Assembly: GCF_002968575.1 (NCBI RefSeq)
Contig: NZ_PVBM01000022.1
Coordinates: 39,297 to 103,296 of the forward strand
From: Neorhizobium huautlense
GTDB lineage: Bacteria > Pseudomonadota > Alphaproteobacteria > Rhizobiales > Rhizobiaceae
Direction: 5' to 3'
DNA length: 64,000 nucleotides
In this document: positions 1-8,694 of the stretch, piece by piece
Layout: each line of letters starts with the position of its first letter
Numbering within the stretch: the first letter of the stretch is position 1
Made by a program: the position numbers and the translations under genes
Notes under the pieces: generated by a model
Database searches by the model: none
The model's input: only the letters and a program-made list of their open reading frames with translations
Told to the model about the DNA's origin: nothing

Positions 1-856
1 CGAAGGCCTTGACCTTGGCCGCATTCTTGCGCGCAGGCGGATAACAAAGCCAATAGGTCTTGGTATCGCTGAGGGCGAGATCGAAAGGCTGCACGAGGCG
101 ACCCGAGGCAAGTTCGGCCTTGAACAGGAAGGGGCTCAGCATGGCAACGCCATGGCCGGCGATTGCGGCATTCGCTTCCAGGTCCAGCGCCCCATATGCA
201 TCGAGCTGCATCTGCCTGACGCCGATAGGATCAAGGCCGGCGGCCTGGAACCAGTCGTTCCACAGCCCCTTGCCGTTCGAAATCCACGGCGGCTTCATCA
301 GGTCGGCGGGCGTCTCGATGCCGCCGACGCTTTCGGCGAGTTGCGGATTGAGCATGGGCGCATAGGTTAGGCGCAATACCGGATGGCAGATCAAGCCGTC
401 CCAAGGGTTTGCCCCGATGCGGATCGCCACATCGGTCGGTTGCGGATATTGCCCGTCGTGGGCATCGCTGCGCACCAGCCGCACGGCGATATGCGGATGT
501 TCGAGCTGAAATTCGCCGATATGCCGTGCCAGCCAGTGAGAGGCGAAGGTCGGCGGGGAGTGGATTTCCAATGTCTCCTCCGTCGTGCCGCGCGCTTCCT
601 GCATCGCTTCAGACAAAAGGGAAAAAGCCTCGGCTACTTTCGGCAGGAGATTGCGGCCGGTTTCCGTCAGCTGCAGCGCCCGCGGCTTGCGGAGGAATAC
701 CGCGTCACCGAGATAGTCTTCGAGCAGTTTGATCTGGTAGCTGACCGCGGTCTGGGTCATGCCCAGCTCTTCCGCCGCGCGGGTGAAATTTTGAAGGCGC
801 GCGACCACCTCGAAAACCCTCAGTGCATTCAGCGGAAAACGGCGCGACAATTTCAT
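1..856 (-). CDS. LysR-family transcriptional regulator, GcvA-like (3' end cut by window)
   Basis: Reading leftwards from an ATG at 856 gives 285 residues open to the window edge. The N-terminus (MKLSRRFPLNALRVFE) and the following helix-turn-helix (about residues 20-45, with AAEELGMTQTAVSYQ) are typical of the GcvA/AmpR-like branch of LysR activators, and the rest has the two-lobed substrate-binding fold pattern. An ATG 14 bases further upstream is out of frame and hits a stop at once, so 856 is the start. It faces away from the xdh genes and is separated from them by a small DUF1127 gene. A role in controlling purine catabolism is plausible from position only. The last residues lie outside the window. 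Confidence 0.88.
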   Translation of the reverse strand, partial: MKLSRRFPLNALRVFEVVARLQNFTRAAEELGMTQTAVSYQIKLLEDYLGDAVFLRKPRALQLTETGRNLLPKVAEAFSLLSEAMQEARGTTEETLEIHSPPTFASHWLARHIGEFQLEHPHIAVRLVRSDAHDGQYPQPTDVAIRIGANPWDGLICHPVLRLTYAPMLNPQLAESVGGIETPADLMKPPWISNGKGLWNDWFQAAGLDPIGVRQMQLDAYGALDLEANAAIAGHGVAMLSPFLFKAELASGRLVQPFDLALSDTKTYWLCYPPARKNAAKVKAF

Positions 857-980
857 CAGTAGGCTTTCATCGATAAGCTCTCTTTATCGCTGCCCACTGT
901 AATTGAATTGGAAATCCCCGGCAATCCGGGGCATTCATGATCTCACACAACCAATATTATTGATCGATGTGGAGCAAACC

Positions 981-1229
981 ATGCTGTCCGCAAACGCTAA
1001 AGCCGTGTCTCTTGCACCCGGCCCCCTGCAATCCAATGGCTTTGATGGCGCTTGGCGTGTCTTCGGCCGGTTCCTCTCTCGTCTCGTCATGCGCGGTTCG
1101 CGGCGAGTGCCCGACTTGCCGGCTGATCTGTGCGGCGATGTCGGATTTGCCGACAGCCTGTCGCTCGATCGCGAAAGCGCCTTCTGGGATGCTAGACAGC
1201 GTTCAAACGCTCGGGACCTGCCGCTTTGA
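981..1229 (+). CDS. DUF1127 (YjiS-like) small protein
   Basis: An 82-residue frame starting at ATG 981 with GGAG nine bases upstream. The middle (RVFGRFLSRLVMR) is the basic helix of DUF1127 proteins, and the DLPADLCGDVGF stretch followed by a SAFWD tail matches the rhizobial form of the family, which ends in an ...RPFWD-like motif. Small proteins of this family are short, arginine-rich and often stress or phosphate responsive; the molecular role here is unknown. Its last 27 bases overlap the 3' end of the convergent xdhC gene. It is divergent from the LysR regulator, so the two may share a promoter region at 857-980. Confidence 0.65.
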   Translation: MLSANAKAVSLAPGPLQSNGFDGAWRVFGRFLSRLVMRGSRRVPDLPADLCGDVGFADSLSLDRESAFWDARQRSNARDLPL

Positions 1230-2039
1230 GGCGGTTTCCTCCAGCGCGGCGTAGGTCTCCAGCAGTTCAGCTGCGACCATCGCTGCGATGACGGCGGGCC
1301 GCTTGTCCTTCACCGCATTGCCGCCGATCGGCAGGATGAGATGGGAAAGCATCGCCTCGTTGCCGCCCTCACGCTTCAGCCATTGGGAGAATGTCGCGCG
1401 CTTGGTAAGCGAGCCGATCATGCCGACATAGGCGAGGTCGGGACGCGAAAGACCCTCTTTGGCGATCAGGAAATCCAGCGCGTGGTTGTGGGTGAGGATG
1501 ATCGCTGCACCGCCGGGTGGGACCTTCTTCACCAAGGTTTCCGGCATGGCGGTCAGATGCGTTTCAGTTTCCGCCGGCAGATCCTCGAGGGCTTCGGGCC
1601 GCGTCTCGACGACGGTCACGGCGAAGGGCAGGGGCGCCAGCGCTCTGGCGAGCGCCTGACCGACATGACCTGCACCGAAGATGAAGACCGAGGGGCGCTG
1701 CTCCAGTTCGCCTCGCATCCGCGCCTCCAGCGCGTCGGCCAGCGCCTGGGATATCGGCGTAAAGGCAAGCCGCGTGCGTCCGCCGCAGCACTGGCCAATT
1801 TCCGGGCCAAGTGGGATATCGATCACGCTCTTGCCGCCGCCGGCAAGCATCGCACGGGCATTGTCGATCGCCATGTATTCGAACTGGCCGCCGCCGATCG
1901 TGCCCCAGATCGCTTTCTCGGCCACCAGCATGAAGGCGCCGGCCTCACGCGGCGTCGACCCCTTCGCCTGCGCGATCTCCACAAGCACACAGGCGGGATG
2001 AGCGGCGATAAAAGAGGCGAGGCGAAGGTCTGTTGTCAT
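1203..2039 (-). CDS. xdhC: Xanthine dehydrogenase accessory protein XdhC
   Basis: A 278-residue XdhC. The family binds molybdenum cofactor, helps its sulfuration and delivers it to the XdhAB enzyme in the cytoplasm. The N-terminal domain shows the TPREAGAFML and GTIGGGQFEY motifs, and the C-terminal Rossmann-like domain shows FIFGAGHVGQALA. The start at 2039 (MTTDLRLASF) is preferred to an in-frame ATG twelve codons upstream because family members begin close to this point. It has the same orientation as xdhB, xdhA and bdhA but is separated from them by a manganese catalase on the other strand, so it must have its own promoter or rely on long read-through. Confidence 0.93.
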   Translation of the reverse strand: MTTDLRLASFIAAHPACVLVEIAQAKGSTPREAGAFMLVAEKAIWGTIGGGQFEYMAIDNARAMLAGGGKSVIDIPLGPEIGQCCGGRTRLAFTPISQALADALEARMRGELEQRPSVFIFGAGHVGQALARALAPLPFAVTVVETRPEALEDLPAETETHLTAMPETLVKKVPPGGAAIILTHNHALDFLIAKEGLSRPDLAYVGMIGSLTKRATFSQWLKREGGNEAMLSHLILPIGGNAVKDKRPAVIAAMVAAELLETYAALEETASKRQVPSV

Positions 2040-2224
2040 GGGGCCACTCTGTGCATCAAACCAAGTTCGGTGCAAGGCCTTGCGCCTTGAGCTTGCAGGG
2101 CGGTTTGATCCTCTTCAGCGCGGATTTCTCGATCCTGATCCGGAAGCGGCAGGGCCCGGTCGGTAGGTCCCGTCTCTCCCGCAGCAGGGTTGCCCCAGGA
2201 CCTTCGAAAAGAAGAGCTAAATCG

Positions 2225-2249
2225 GGAACTATTCGTGGTGCCGCCAGTT
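2225..2249 (+). promoter_or_regulatory. Candidate EcfG (general stress sigma) promoter of the manganese catalase
   Basis: GGAAC at 2225-2229 is followed, after 17 bases, by GTT at 2247-2249. This resembles the alphaproteobacterial EcfG/RpoE2 consensus GGAAC-N16/17-cGTT. It lies 66 bases before the catalase start, in the right orientation. The -10 element is only partly matched (AGTT instead of CGTT), so this is a candidate only. Confidence 0.35.
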
Positions 2250-2315
2250 CGCTCCCCGGACGACCTTCGTGTCGCTTCACCACTTCCAGTTTAATTTCCA
2301 CCACGAGGAATGACT

Positions 2316-3173
2316 ATGTTCAGCTTTGACAAGCGGTTGCAGTATCCAGTGAAGGTTACTGCCCCGGACCCCATTTTTGCGCGGATGCTGCAGCAGGCGA
2401 TCGGCGGCGTCGAAGGAGAAATCCGGGTTTGCATGCAGTATTTCTTTCAGGCTTGGGGCGCGCGGGGGCCGAATACCAAATATCGCGACATGCTCCTGCA
2501 CACGGCAACGGAGGAGATCGGTCATATCGAAATGTTAGCGACCGCGGTCGCGCTCAATCTTGATAAGGCACCGGTGGCATTGCAGGAAGCCGGGTCCGCG
2601 GATGGCGTCGTCGGCGCCGTGATGGGTGGGGAAAATCCGCGCCATGTCATCGAGGGGATGCTTCACCGCCACATCCTCTCCACCGGCCTTGCGGCATTTC
2701 CGGGCAATTCCGAAGGCGTGCCCTTTGACATGTCGCATATCTATGCGAGCGGCAATCTTGCAGCCGACATGTATTGCAATGTCGCAGCCGAAGCGACCGG
2801 CCGTGTTCTGGCCGTCCGCCTCTACAATGCCGCGCATGATGAGGGCATGAAGGATATGCTGCATTTCATGATTGCGCGCGACACCATGCATCAGCAGCAG
2901 TGGCTCGCCGTTATCGAAGAATTGGGCGGGCATGAGAAAGTTCTGCCGATCCCGAACAGTTTTCCGCAGGAAAAGGAGGACCAGCGTCACAACTACGACT
3001 TCTTTGCCACGGCGGCCGACGGGTCCGTGCCGCCTCCCGCGCGCTGGAACGACGGCCCCACCATGGATGGAAAGGGCAAGTTCACCGTCTTCCAGAACGA
3101 GCCGATGGGCGAGGAACCGGTGCTTGGTCCGGCAAGACCGGACAGCGGTGCCCAGACCGACCAGATCGCTTAA
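2316..3173 (+). CDS. Manganese catalase (KatN family)
   Basis: A 285-residue non-heme dimanganese catalase that disproportionates hydrogen peroxide. The fold is a ferritin-like four-helix bundle. Metal-ligand candidates are the Glu in GVEGEIRVCMQY, the Glu and His of TEEIGHIE, the Glu of NVAAEATGR and the His of ARDTMHQQQW. The length suits the family. The start at 2316 (MFSFDKRLQY) is chosen over an ATG two codons upstream because GAGGA sits six bases before 2316 and would abut the upstream ATG. The gene is inserted between xdhC and the xdhB/GNAT pair on the opposite strand. Xanthine dehydrogenase can produce peroxide, which makes the placement sensible but does not prove a link. Confidence 0.93.
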   Translation: MFSFDKRLQYPVKVTAPDPIFARMLQQAIGGVEGEIRVCMQYFFQAWGARGPNTKYRDMLLHTATEEIGHIEMLATAVALNLDKAPVALQEAGSADGVVGAVMGGENPRHVIEGMLHRHILSTGLAAFPGNSEGVPFDMSHIYASGNLAADMYCNVAAEATGRVLAVRLYNAAHDEGMKDMLHFMIARDTMHQQQWLAVIEELGGHEKVLPIPNSFPQEKEDQRHNYDFFATAADGSVPPPARWNDGPTMDGKGKFTVFQNEPMGEEPVLGPARPDSGAQTDQIA

Positions 3174-3205
3174 AGCCGCTCTTTAGCGGGACACAATAGC
3201 TCCAG

Positions 3206-3235
3206 AGGGCGGGCCGCCTTTGTGGCCCGTCTTAT
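3206..3235. terminator. Bidirectional hairpin between catalase and GNAT genes
   Basis: GGCGGGCC at 3208-3215 pairs with GGCCCGTC at 3224-3231 (one G-T pair) around an eight-base loop, followed by a T-containing tail on the + strand. It lies between two convergent genes, so it probably ends transcription from the catalase side and perhaps from both. Confidence 0.6.
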
Positions 3236-3768
3236 GTTAGGGATGATTGACCATCACTCGGTGTTATTTCTGTTTGGAAGGCCGGAGCAAATCGCAGCCG
3301 CCCGCGCGGCACGGGCCCATGGAACAGGATCCTCTGCACGTAGCGGCTGTCTACTCCTTCATACGAGAGCAGGCCGTCACTTTCAAAACCCGAGCCGCGA
3401 TAAACGTCCGGGTTGCCGATCAGGGCGCAGCCCGCCGCGCCGCGCTGCTTCAGCCTCTCCAGCCCTTCGCTTATGAGCGCTTTGCCGATTCCCTGCCGTT
3501 GCCGCTCCGGCTGCACGGATATGGGGCCAAGTCCGAACCAGCCGCCGTGGATGCCGTCGATGGTGACAGGTGAAAAGGCGACATGCGCGACGATGGCTCC
3601 ATCATCCTCCGCAACCAGCGACAGCGTAAGATCGCCGGATTTTCGCAGCCCCCGGATAATGGCTCCCTCCGTTCCCGAGCTGTAGGGCATGGCCGCAAAA
3701 GCCGTCTGGGTCAGCTCATGGATTATGTCTTCGTCGCCGGGGCGTTCGGGGCGGATGTTCAAGGTCAT
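3232..3768 (-). CDS. GNAT-family N-acetyltransferase (YhbS-like)
   Basis: A 178-residue acetyl-CoA-dependent acyltransferase. The core GNAT motif A is visible as GPISVQPERQRQGIGKALI, followed by GFYR-like strands (NPDVYRGSGFE). The acceptor cannot be predicted. Its ATG at 3768 overlaps the stop of xdhB by four bases (ATGA), so it is very likely translated by coupling as the last gene of the bdhA-xdhA-xdhB transcript. This is not a usual member of the xdh operon. Confidence 0.88.
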   Translation of the reverse strand: MTLNIRPERPGDEDIIHELTQTAFAAMPYSSGTEGAIIRGLRKSGDLTLSLVAEDDGAIVAHVAFSPVTIDGIHGGWFGLGPISVQPERQRQGIGKALISEGLERLKQRGAAGCALIGNPDVYRGSGFESDGLLSYEGVDSRYVQRILFHGPVPRGRLRFAPAFQTEITPSDGQSSLT

Positions 3769-6104
3769 CCCATAGATTTCAGCCGTTCGACCGCCATCAG
3801 CACGCGTTCGGGTGTCGCCGGTGCGTCGAGCCGCGGGCAGATCCGGTAGTCGGCGACGCTTGCCACCGCCATGGATATCGCCTCGAACACCGAGATCGCC
3901 AACATGAAGGGCGGCTCCCCGACAGCCTTGGAACGGCCGATGGTCGGCTCGGCGTTTTCGGACCATTCCGCCAGCTTGACATTGAAGGTCTTCGGCCGAT
4001 CGGAGGCGAGCGGGATCTTGTAGGTCGACGGTGCATGGGTGCGCAGCCGGCCCCTGGCATCCCACCACAGCTCCTCGGTGGTCAGCCAGCCGAGGCCCTG
4101 CACGAAGCCGCCCTCGATCTGGCCGATATCGATCGCCGGGTTGAGCGACTTGCCGACATCGTGAAGAATATCGGTGCGCTCCACGAGATATTCCCCTGTC
4201 AGCGTATCGATCGCCACTTCTGAACAGGCCGCGCCATAGGCGAAGTAGTAGAACGGCCTGCCGCGGCCTGCCTTGCGATCCCAATGGATCTTCGGCGTCT
4301 TGTAGAAGCCGGCGGCCGAAAGCTGGACCCGGTCGTAATAGGCGGCGCGGACGAAAGTGTCGAACGGTACGATCTCGGTGCCGATCCGCACGCGGTTCGG
4401 GAGGAATTCGATCTTGTCGCGCCCGATTTTCCACTGGCGGGTGGCGAAATCGATCAGCCGCTCCTTGATCTGCCGGCACGCGTCATAGGCGGCCATGCCG
4501 TTAAGATCCGAGCCGGAGGAGGCGGCGGTTGCCGAAGTGTTCGGAATCTTGCCGGTTGTCGTGGCCGTGATCTTCACCCGGTCGATATCGACCTGGAACG
4601 CATCGGCCACCACCTGAGCCACCTTGGTATAGAGGCCCTGACCCATTTCGGTGCCGCCATGGTTCAGGTGGATCGAACCGTCGTTGTAGATGTGCACCAG
4701 GGCACCGGCCTGATTATAGGCGGTCATCGTGAAGGAGATCCCGAACTTCACCGGGGTCAGCGCGATGCCCTTGCGGATCACCGGGCTGTCGGCGTTGAAG
4801 TCGATGATCGCCCGGCGACGCGCCTGATAGTCGGAAGAAGTCTCCAGCTCTTCGACGACCTTGGCGATGATGTTGTCCTCGACCTCCTGGTGATAGGGCG
4901 TCACCGTCCGCTCGGAGCCCCGCTTGCCGTAAAAATTCAGCTTGCGGATTTCGAGCGGATCCTTGCCCGTCGCATAGGCGATTTCCTCGATGATGCGCTC
5001 GGCCCCGAGCATGCCCTGCGGACCGCCGAAACCGCGGAAGGCGGTGTTGGAAACCGTATGGGTTTTCAACGGCTGCGAAGTGAGCCGGACATGTGGGTAA
5101 TAGTAGCTGGAATCGGCGTGGAAGAGGGCGCGGTCGGTGACCGGGCCGGAAAGGTCGGCGGAAAAGCCGCAGCGTGCCGCATAGGTCGCTTCGACCGCAT
5201 GGATGCGGCCCTCTTCGTCGAAGGCGACGTCGTAATCCACCCGGAAATCGTGCCGTTTGCCCGTGACCGCCATGTCCTCGTCGCGGTCGGGGCGGAATTT
5301 CACCGCCCGCTTCAGCTTCTTGGCCGCCACCGAAGCGAGACAGGCGAAGTGGTTGCCCTGGGTTTCCTTGCCGCCGAAGCCGCCGCCCATGCGGCGGGTC
5401 ATGACCGTCACCGCGTTGTTGGCGATGCCGAGGACGTGCGCCACCATGTGCTGCACTTCGCTCGGATGCTGGGTGGAAGACCAGACGGTGATGTCCTCGT
5501 CCTCGCCGGGTATGGCGAGGGCAATATGGCTCTCCAGGTAAAAGTGCTCCTGGCCGCCGATATACATATGAGCCTGCACGCGCAGAGGTGAGTTCTCGAT
5601 CTCGGTTTCCGGCTCGCCGCGCTTCAGCACCATCGGTTCGACGACGAGCGGTGCGCCGTTTTCGCGCGCCCCGTCGATGTCGGTCCAGTGCGGCAGGTCG
5701 CGATATTCGATCCTGGCAAGCGTTGCCGCGCGCCGCGCCTGGTCGCGGGTTTCGGCAATCACGGCAAAGACCGGTTGGCCGTGGAACTCTACCTTGGTGG
5801 TTGCCAGCAGCGGTTCGTCATGCTGGCCGGTCGAGGCGACGTCGTTGAAGCCCGGGATGTCGGCGGCCGTCATCACCCAGACGACGCCGGGTGCGGCCTT
5901 GACCGCGGAAAGATCGATCGAGACGATCTCCGCATGCGCGCGGTCCGATAGCCCGAGACCTCCATGCAGAGTGCCCGCGGGTTCGGGAATATCGTCGATA
6001 TATTCGGCACTTCCGGTAACATGCTTATGCGCGGAATCATGTTTCAGCGCACTGTGCATGGGTCCCTTGATGATCGGTTTGGTTTCGAAGGTCGACTTGT
6101 CCAT
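3765..6104 (-). CDS. xdhB: Xanthine dehydrogenase molybdopterin-binding subunit
   Basis: A 779-residue large subunit carrying the molybdenum cofactor and the site where hypoxanthine and xanthine are hydroxylated. The N-terminal part has the ald_Xan_dh_C domain pattern (SAEYIDDIPEPAGTLHGG), and the cofactor-binding half has RRMGGGFGGKE, FRGFGGPQG and HGGTEMGQGLYTK. The start at 6104 has GGAGG just upstream and follows the xdhA stop by two bases, so the two are cotranscribed. Length fits the bacterial two-subunit enzymes. The product needs XdhC for maturation. Confidence 0.96.
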   Translation of the reverse strand: MDKSTFETKPIIKGPMHSALKHDSAHKHVTGSAEYIDDIPEPAGTLHGGLGLSDRAHAEIVSIDLSAVKAAPGVVWVMTAADIPGFNDVASTGQHDEPLLATTKVEFHGQPVFAVIAETRDQARRAATLARIEYRDLPHWTDIDGARENGAPLVVEPMVLKRGEPETEIENSPLRVQAHMYIGGQEHFYLESHIALAIPGEDEDITVWSSTQHPSEVQHMVAHVLGIANNAVTVMTRRMGGGFGGKETQGNHFACLASVAAKKLKRAVKFRPDRDEDMAVTGKRHDFRVDYDVAFDEEGRIHAVEATYAARCGFSADLSGPVTDRALFHADSSYYYPHVRLTSQPLKTHTVSNTAFRGFGGPQGMLGAERIIEEIAYATGKDPLEIRKLNFYGKRGSERTVTPYHQEVEDNIIAKVVEELETSSDYQARRRAIIDFNADSPVIRKGIALTPVKFGISFTMTAYNQAGALVHIYNDGSIHLNHGGTEMGQGLYTKVAQVVADAFQVDIDRVKITATTTGKIPNTSATAASSGSDLNGMAAYDACRQIKERLIDFATRQWKIGRDKIEFLPNRVRIGTEIVPFDTFVRAAYYDRVQLSAAGFYKTPKIHWDRKAGRGRPFYYFAYGAACSEVAIDTLTGEYLVERTDILHDVGKSLNPAIDIGQIEGGFVQGLGWLTTEELWWDARGRLRTHAPSTYKIPLASDRPKTFNVKLAEWSENAEPTIGRSKAVGEPPFMLAISVFEAISMAVASVADYRICPRLDAPATPERVLMAVERLKSMG

Positions 6105-6106
6105 TC

Positions 6107-7579
6107 TCACGCCTCCTCCAGTTCGAAACGGCGGAGTTCGGTCGGCGCGCCGGCGGTTTCCAGGAAGAAGCGGGTCAAAAGGTTCTTGGCCGCCAGGCTT
6201 CGGTATTCCGCCGTCGCCCGCCAGTCGGTCAGCGGCTGGTAGTCTTCGTCGAACGCATTGCGGGCGGCCGAAACGGTCTCCCAGTTCCAGTCCTGTCCAG
6301 ACAGCGCGTCCTCGACATGCCTGGCCCGTTTCGGGGTGGCGGCCATGCCGCCGAAGGCGATGCGGATCTGGGCGACCTTGCCCTCGGCGTCGAGGCTCAG
6401 GTTGAAGGCGCCGCAAAGCGCGGAAATATCCTCGTCGCGCCGTTTCGAGATCTTGTAGACGGCGAAATGGCTGCCTTCGGCCGGACGCGGCACGCAAACC
6501 TTCTCGACAAATTCGCCCTGCAGCCGGTCCTGCTTTCCGTAGGCGAGGAAATAGTCCTCAAGCGCTATGGTGCGTCGGCCGGCATGGGTCCTCAGCGTCA
6601 GCTCGGCGCCGAGCGCGATCAAAGGCGGCGGCGTGTCGCCGATCGGCGAGCCGTTGGCGATGTTGCCGCCGATCGTGCCCATATTGCGAACCTGCTGCCC
6701 GCCGATCCGGTCGATTAGCCGGCCAAGCGAGGGGATTGCGTCGGTCAGCACATCGAAGGCCTGGGCATAGCTGACGCCGGCGCCGATGGTGATGGTCGTC
6801 TCGTCGGCGGCGATGGATTGCAGCTCGCTCAGGTGATTGATGAAGATCACCGGATTGAGAAGCCGCATCTGTTTGGTGACCCAGAGGCCGACATCGGTGG
6901 CGCCGGCGACGATGGTTGCGTCCGGCTCTTCCGCCAGGATATCGGAGAAGGTCGCGACCGAGGCCGGTATGATGGAACGGGCGTCATCTTTTTCAACGAC
7001 AATCGTGTCGGCTTCGGAATGGATCGACCAGAGTTTTGCCATGATCTGGATATGGTCGCGCTCCAGCGGATCGAAGAGCGAGCTTGGCCGGTTCTGCGAA
7101 ACCTGCTCGGCCGCTTTCACGATCGGCTCATAGCCGGTGCAGCGACAGAGATTGCCCTGCAGCGCGCTTTCGATATCGGCGCGGGTCGGCGCCTGGTTCG
7201 TGAGCCAGAGGCCGTAGAGCGACATTACGAAGCCCGGGGTGCAGAAACCGCATTGCGAACCGTGGCAGTCGACAAGGGCCTGCTGAACCGGATGCAGCGC
7301 GCCATCCCGGCCGGCCAGGTGCTCGACCGTCACCACATGGGTCCCGTGCAAAGAGCCCAGGAAGCGGATGCAGGCATTGACGCTTTCGTAGCGCAAGCCC
7401 TGTTCCGTCAGCCGTCCGACGAGCACCGTGCAGGCGCCGCAATCACCCTCGGCGCATCCTTCCTTGGTTCCTGTCAGCCGCCGCCTCAGGCGCAGATAAT
7501 CGAGTAAGGTCTCCGTCGGTCCGAAATCTCCAAGGGTGACCTCTTCTCCGTTCAGGATGAAGCGGATGGCTTCGCTCAT
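6107..7579 (-). CDS. xdhA: Xanthine dehydrogenase FAD/iron-sulfur subunit
   Basis: A 490-residue small subunit that carries electrons from the molybdenum centre to FAD and NAD. The first [2Fe-2S] cluster cysteines are C42, C47, C50 and C70. The second cluster uses C110, C113, C145 and C147 (QCGFC and LCRCTGY). The FAD-binding domain follows from about residue 190, with VAGATDVGLWV and the MGTIGGNIANGSPIGD motif. The start at 7579 is preceded by GGAGAG. It lies 49 bases after the bdhA stop. Confidence 0.96.
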   Translation of the reverse strand: MSEAIRFILNGEEVTLGDFGPTETLLDYLRLRRRLTGTKEGCAEGDCGACTVLVGRLTEQGLRYESVNACIRFLGSLHGTHVVTVEHLAGRDGALHPVQQALVDCHGSQCGFCTPGFVMSLYGLWLTNQAPTRADIESALQGNLCRCTGYEPIVKAAEQVSQNRPSSLFDPLERDHIQIMAKLWSIHSEADTIVVEKDDARSIIPASVATFSDILAEEPDATIVAGATDVGLWVTKQMRLLNPVIFINHLSELQSIAADETTITIGAGVSYAQAFDVLTDAIPSLGRLIDRIGGQQVRNMGTIGGNIANGSPIGDTPPPLIALGAELTLRTHAGRRTIALEDYFLAYGKQDRLQGEFVEKVCVPRPAEGSHFAVYKISKRRDEDISALCGAFNLSLDAEGKVAQIRIAFGGMAATPKRARHVEDALSGQDWNWETVSAARNAFDEDYQPLTDWRATAEYRSLAAKNLLTRFFLETAGAPTELRRFELEEA

Positions 7580-7628
7580 TTCTCTCCTTCGTCCGCCGTT
7601 TCCGGCTAAAAACCCTTTGTTCTCGATC

Positions 7629-8405
7629 CTATTGAGCGGTCCAGCCGCCGTCGATCGAGATATGCGTGCCGGTGATGCTTCTTGCCGCATCGCTCGCCAG
7701 ATAGATAGCGGTTGCGGCAACCTCGTCGATCGAGACGAATTCCTTTGTCGCCTGCAGCCGCAGCATCACCTCGCTCTTGACCTCAGCCTCCGAAATGCCG
7801 CGCTCGCGGGCCGTGTCGGGGATCTGCTTTTCCACAAGCGGCGTCAATACGTAGCCCGGGCATATCGCATTCACGGTAATCCCGAATTCGGCAAGTTCCA
7901 AGGCCGCCGTTTTGGTGAGCCCCAATATGCCGTGCTTGGCGGCAACATAGGCCGACTTGAACGGCGAGGCGACCAGCGCGTGGGCGGAAGCGACATTGAT
8001 GATGCGGCCCTTGCCGGCCTGCTTCATCAGCGGGATCGTGTGCCGCATCGTGTGGAAGGCGGACGATAGCAGGATGGCGATCAGCTGGTCCCACTTTTCG
8101 ACCGGAAACTCCTCGATCTTCGCCACATGCTGGATGCCGGCATTGTTAACGAGAACGTCGACGGTCCCGAAGCTTTTCGCCGCCGTGGCGATCAGGTCCT
8201 CGATCTCCTCCGGCCGGGTCATGTCGGCGCCGTGGTAAAGAACCGTTCCTGTGCTCGCATCGTCCAACAGCTTGCGGACCGCTTCGATTTCGTCCGCCTT
8301 GCCGAAGCCGTTGATGACGACATTGGCGCCCTCGGCCGCAAACGCTTTCGCGATGCCGAGCCCGATGCCGCTCGTTGAGCCGGTGACGACGACGGTTCTG
8401 GTCAT
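7629..8405 (-). CDS. bdhA: D-3-hydroxybutyrate dehydrogenase
   Basis: A 258-residue short-chain dehydrogenase that oxidises D-3-hydroxybutyrate to acetoacetate with NAD, the second step in using stored polyhydroxybutyrate. The sequence shows the nucleotide motif TGSTSGIG (residues 8-15), NNAG (87-90), the catalytic triad S140, Y153 and K157, and the bdh-type tail ending GGWTAQ. The start at 8405 has GGAGGA upstream. Coexpression of bdhA with xdhA and xdhB has been described in Sinorhizobium, and the gene order here is the same, so this is probably the first gene of that operon. Confidence 0.96.
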   Translation of the reverse strand: MTRTVVVTGSTSGIGLGIAKAFAAEGANVVINGFGKADEIEAVRKLLDDASTGTVLYHGADMTRPEEIEDLIATAAKSFGTVDVLVNNAGIQHVAKIEEFPVEKWDQLIAILLSSAFHTMRHTIPLMKQAGKGRIINVASAHALVASPFKSAYVAAKHGILGLTKTAALELAEFGITVNAICPGYVLTPLVEKQIPDTARERGISEAEVKSEVMLRLQATKEFVSIDEVAATAIYLASDAARSITGTHISIDGGWTAQ

Positions 8406-8592
8406 GCCATATCTCCTCCAACGCGGCGTTCTTGTGCGCCGCAACGTCGGACAGGTTATTCCCAATTCGGGCGAAATGGCAATCGGTGGCGGATCGGAGG
8501 CTGCAACGGCAGAGCAGTTGCCGCTATCTGCCCGTTTCTGTTGCGATTAACCGCTAATAAATCTTGGGCTTATAGGCTGGCGACATTCATCG

Positions 8593-8609
8593 GGTGACAT
8601 GACGTCACC
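8593..8609. promoter_or_regulatory. Inverted repeat in the bdhA/chemoreceptor intergenic region
   Basis: GGTGAC at 8593-8598 and GTCACC at 8604-8609 are perfect inverted halves around a five-base centre. It lies about 85 bases before the chemoreceptor start and about 190 before bdhA. A dimeric regulator site is possible; no regulator can be named. Confidence 0.3.
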
Positions 8610-8694
8610 TGCAGGGGAGGTGTGTGCCGGTCGGCTGGCGCCCGCCTGACGATCCATGGAATCGGATCCCCCCGTCACATTCAACAGGTCTTCC

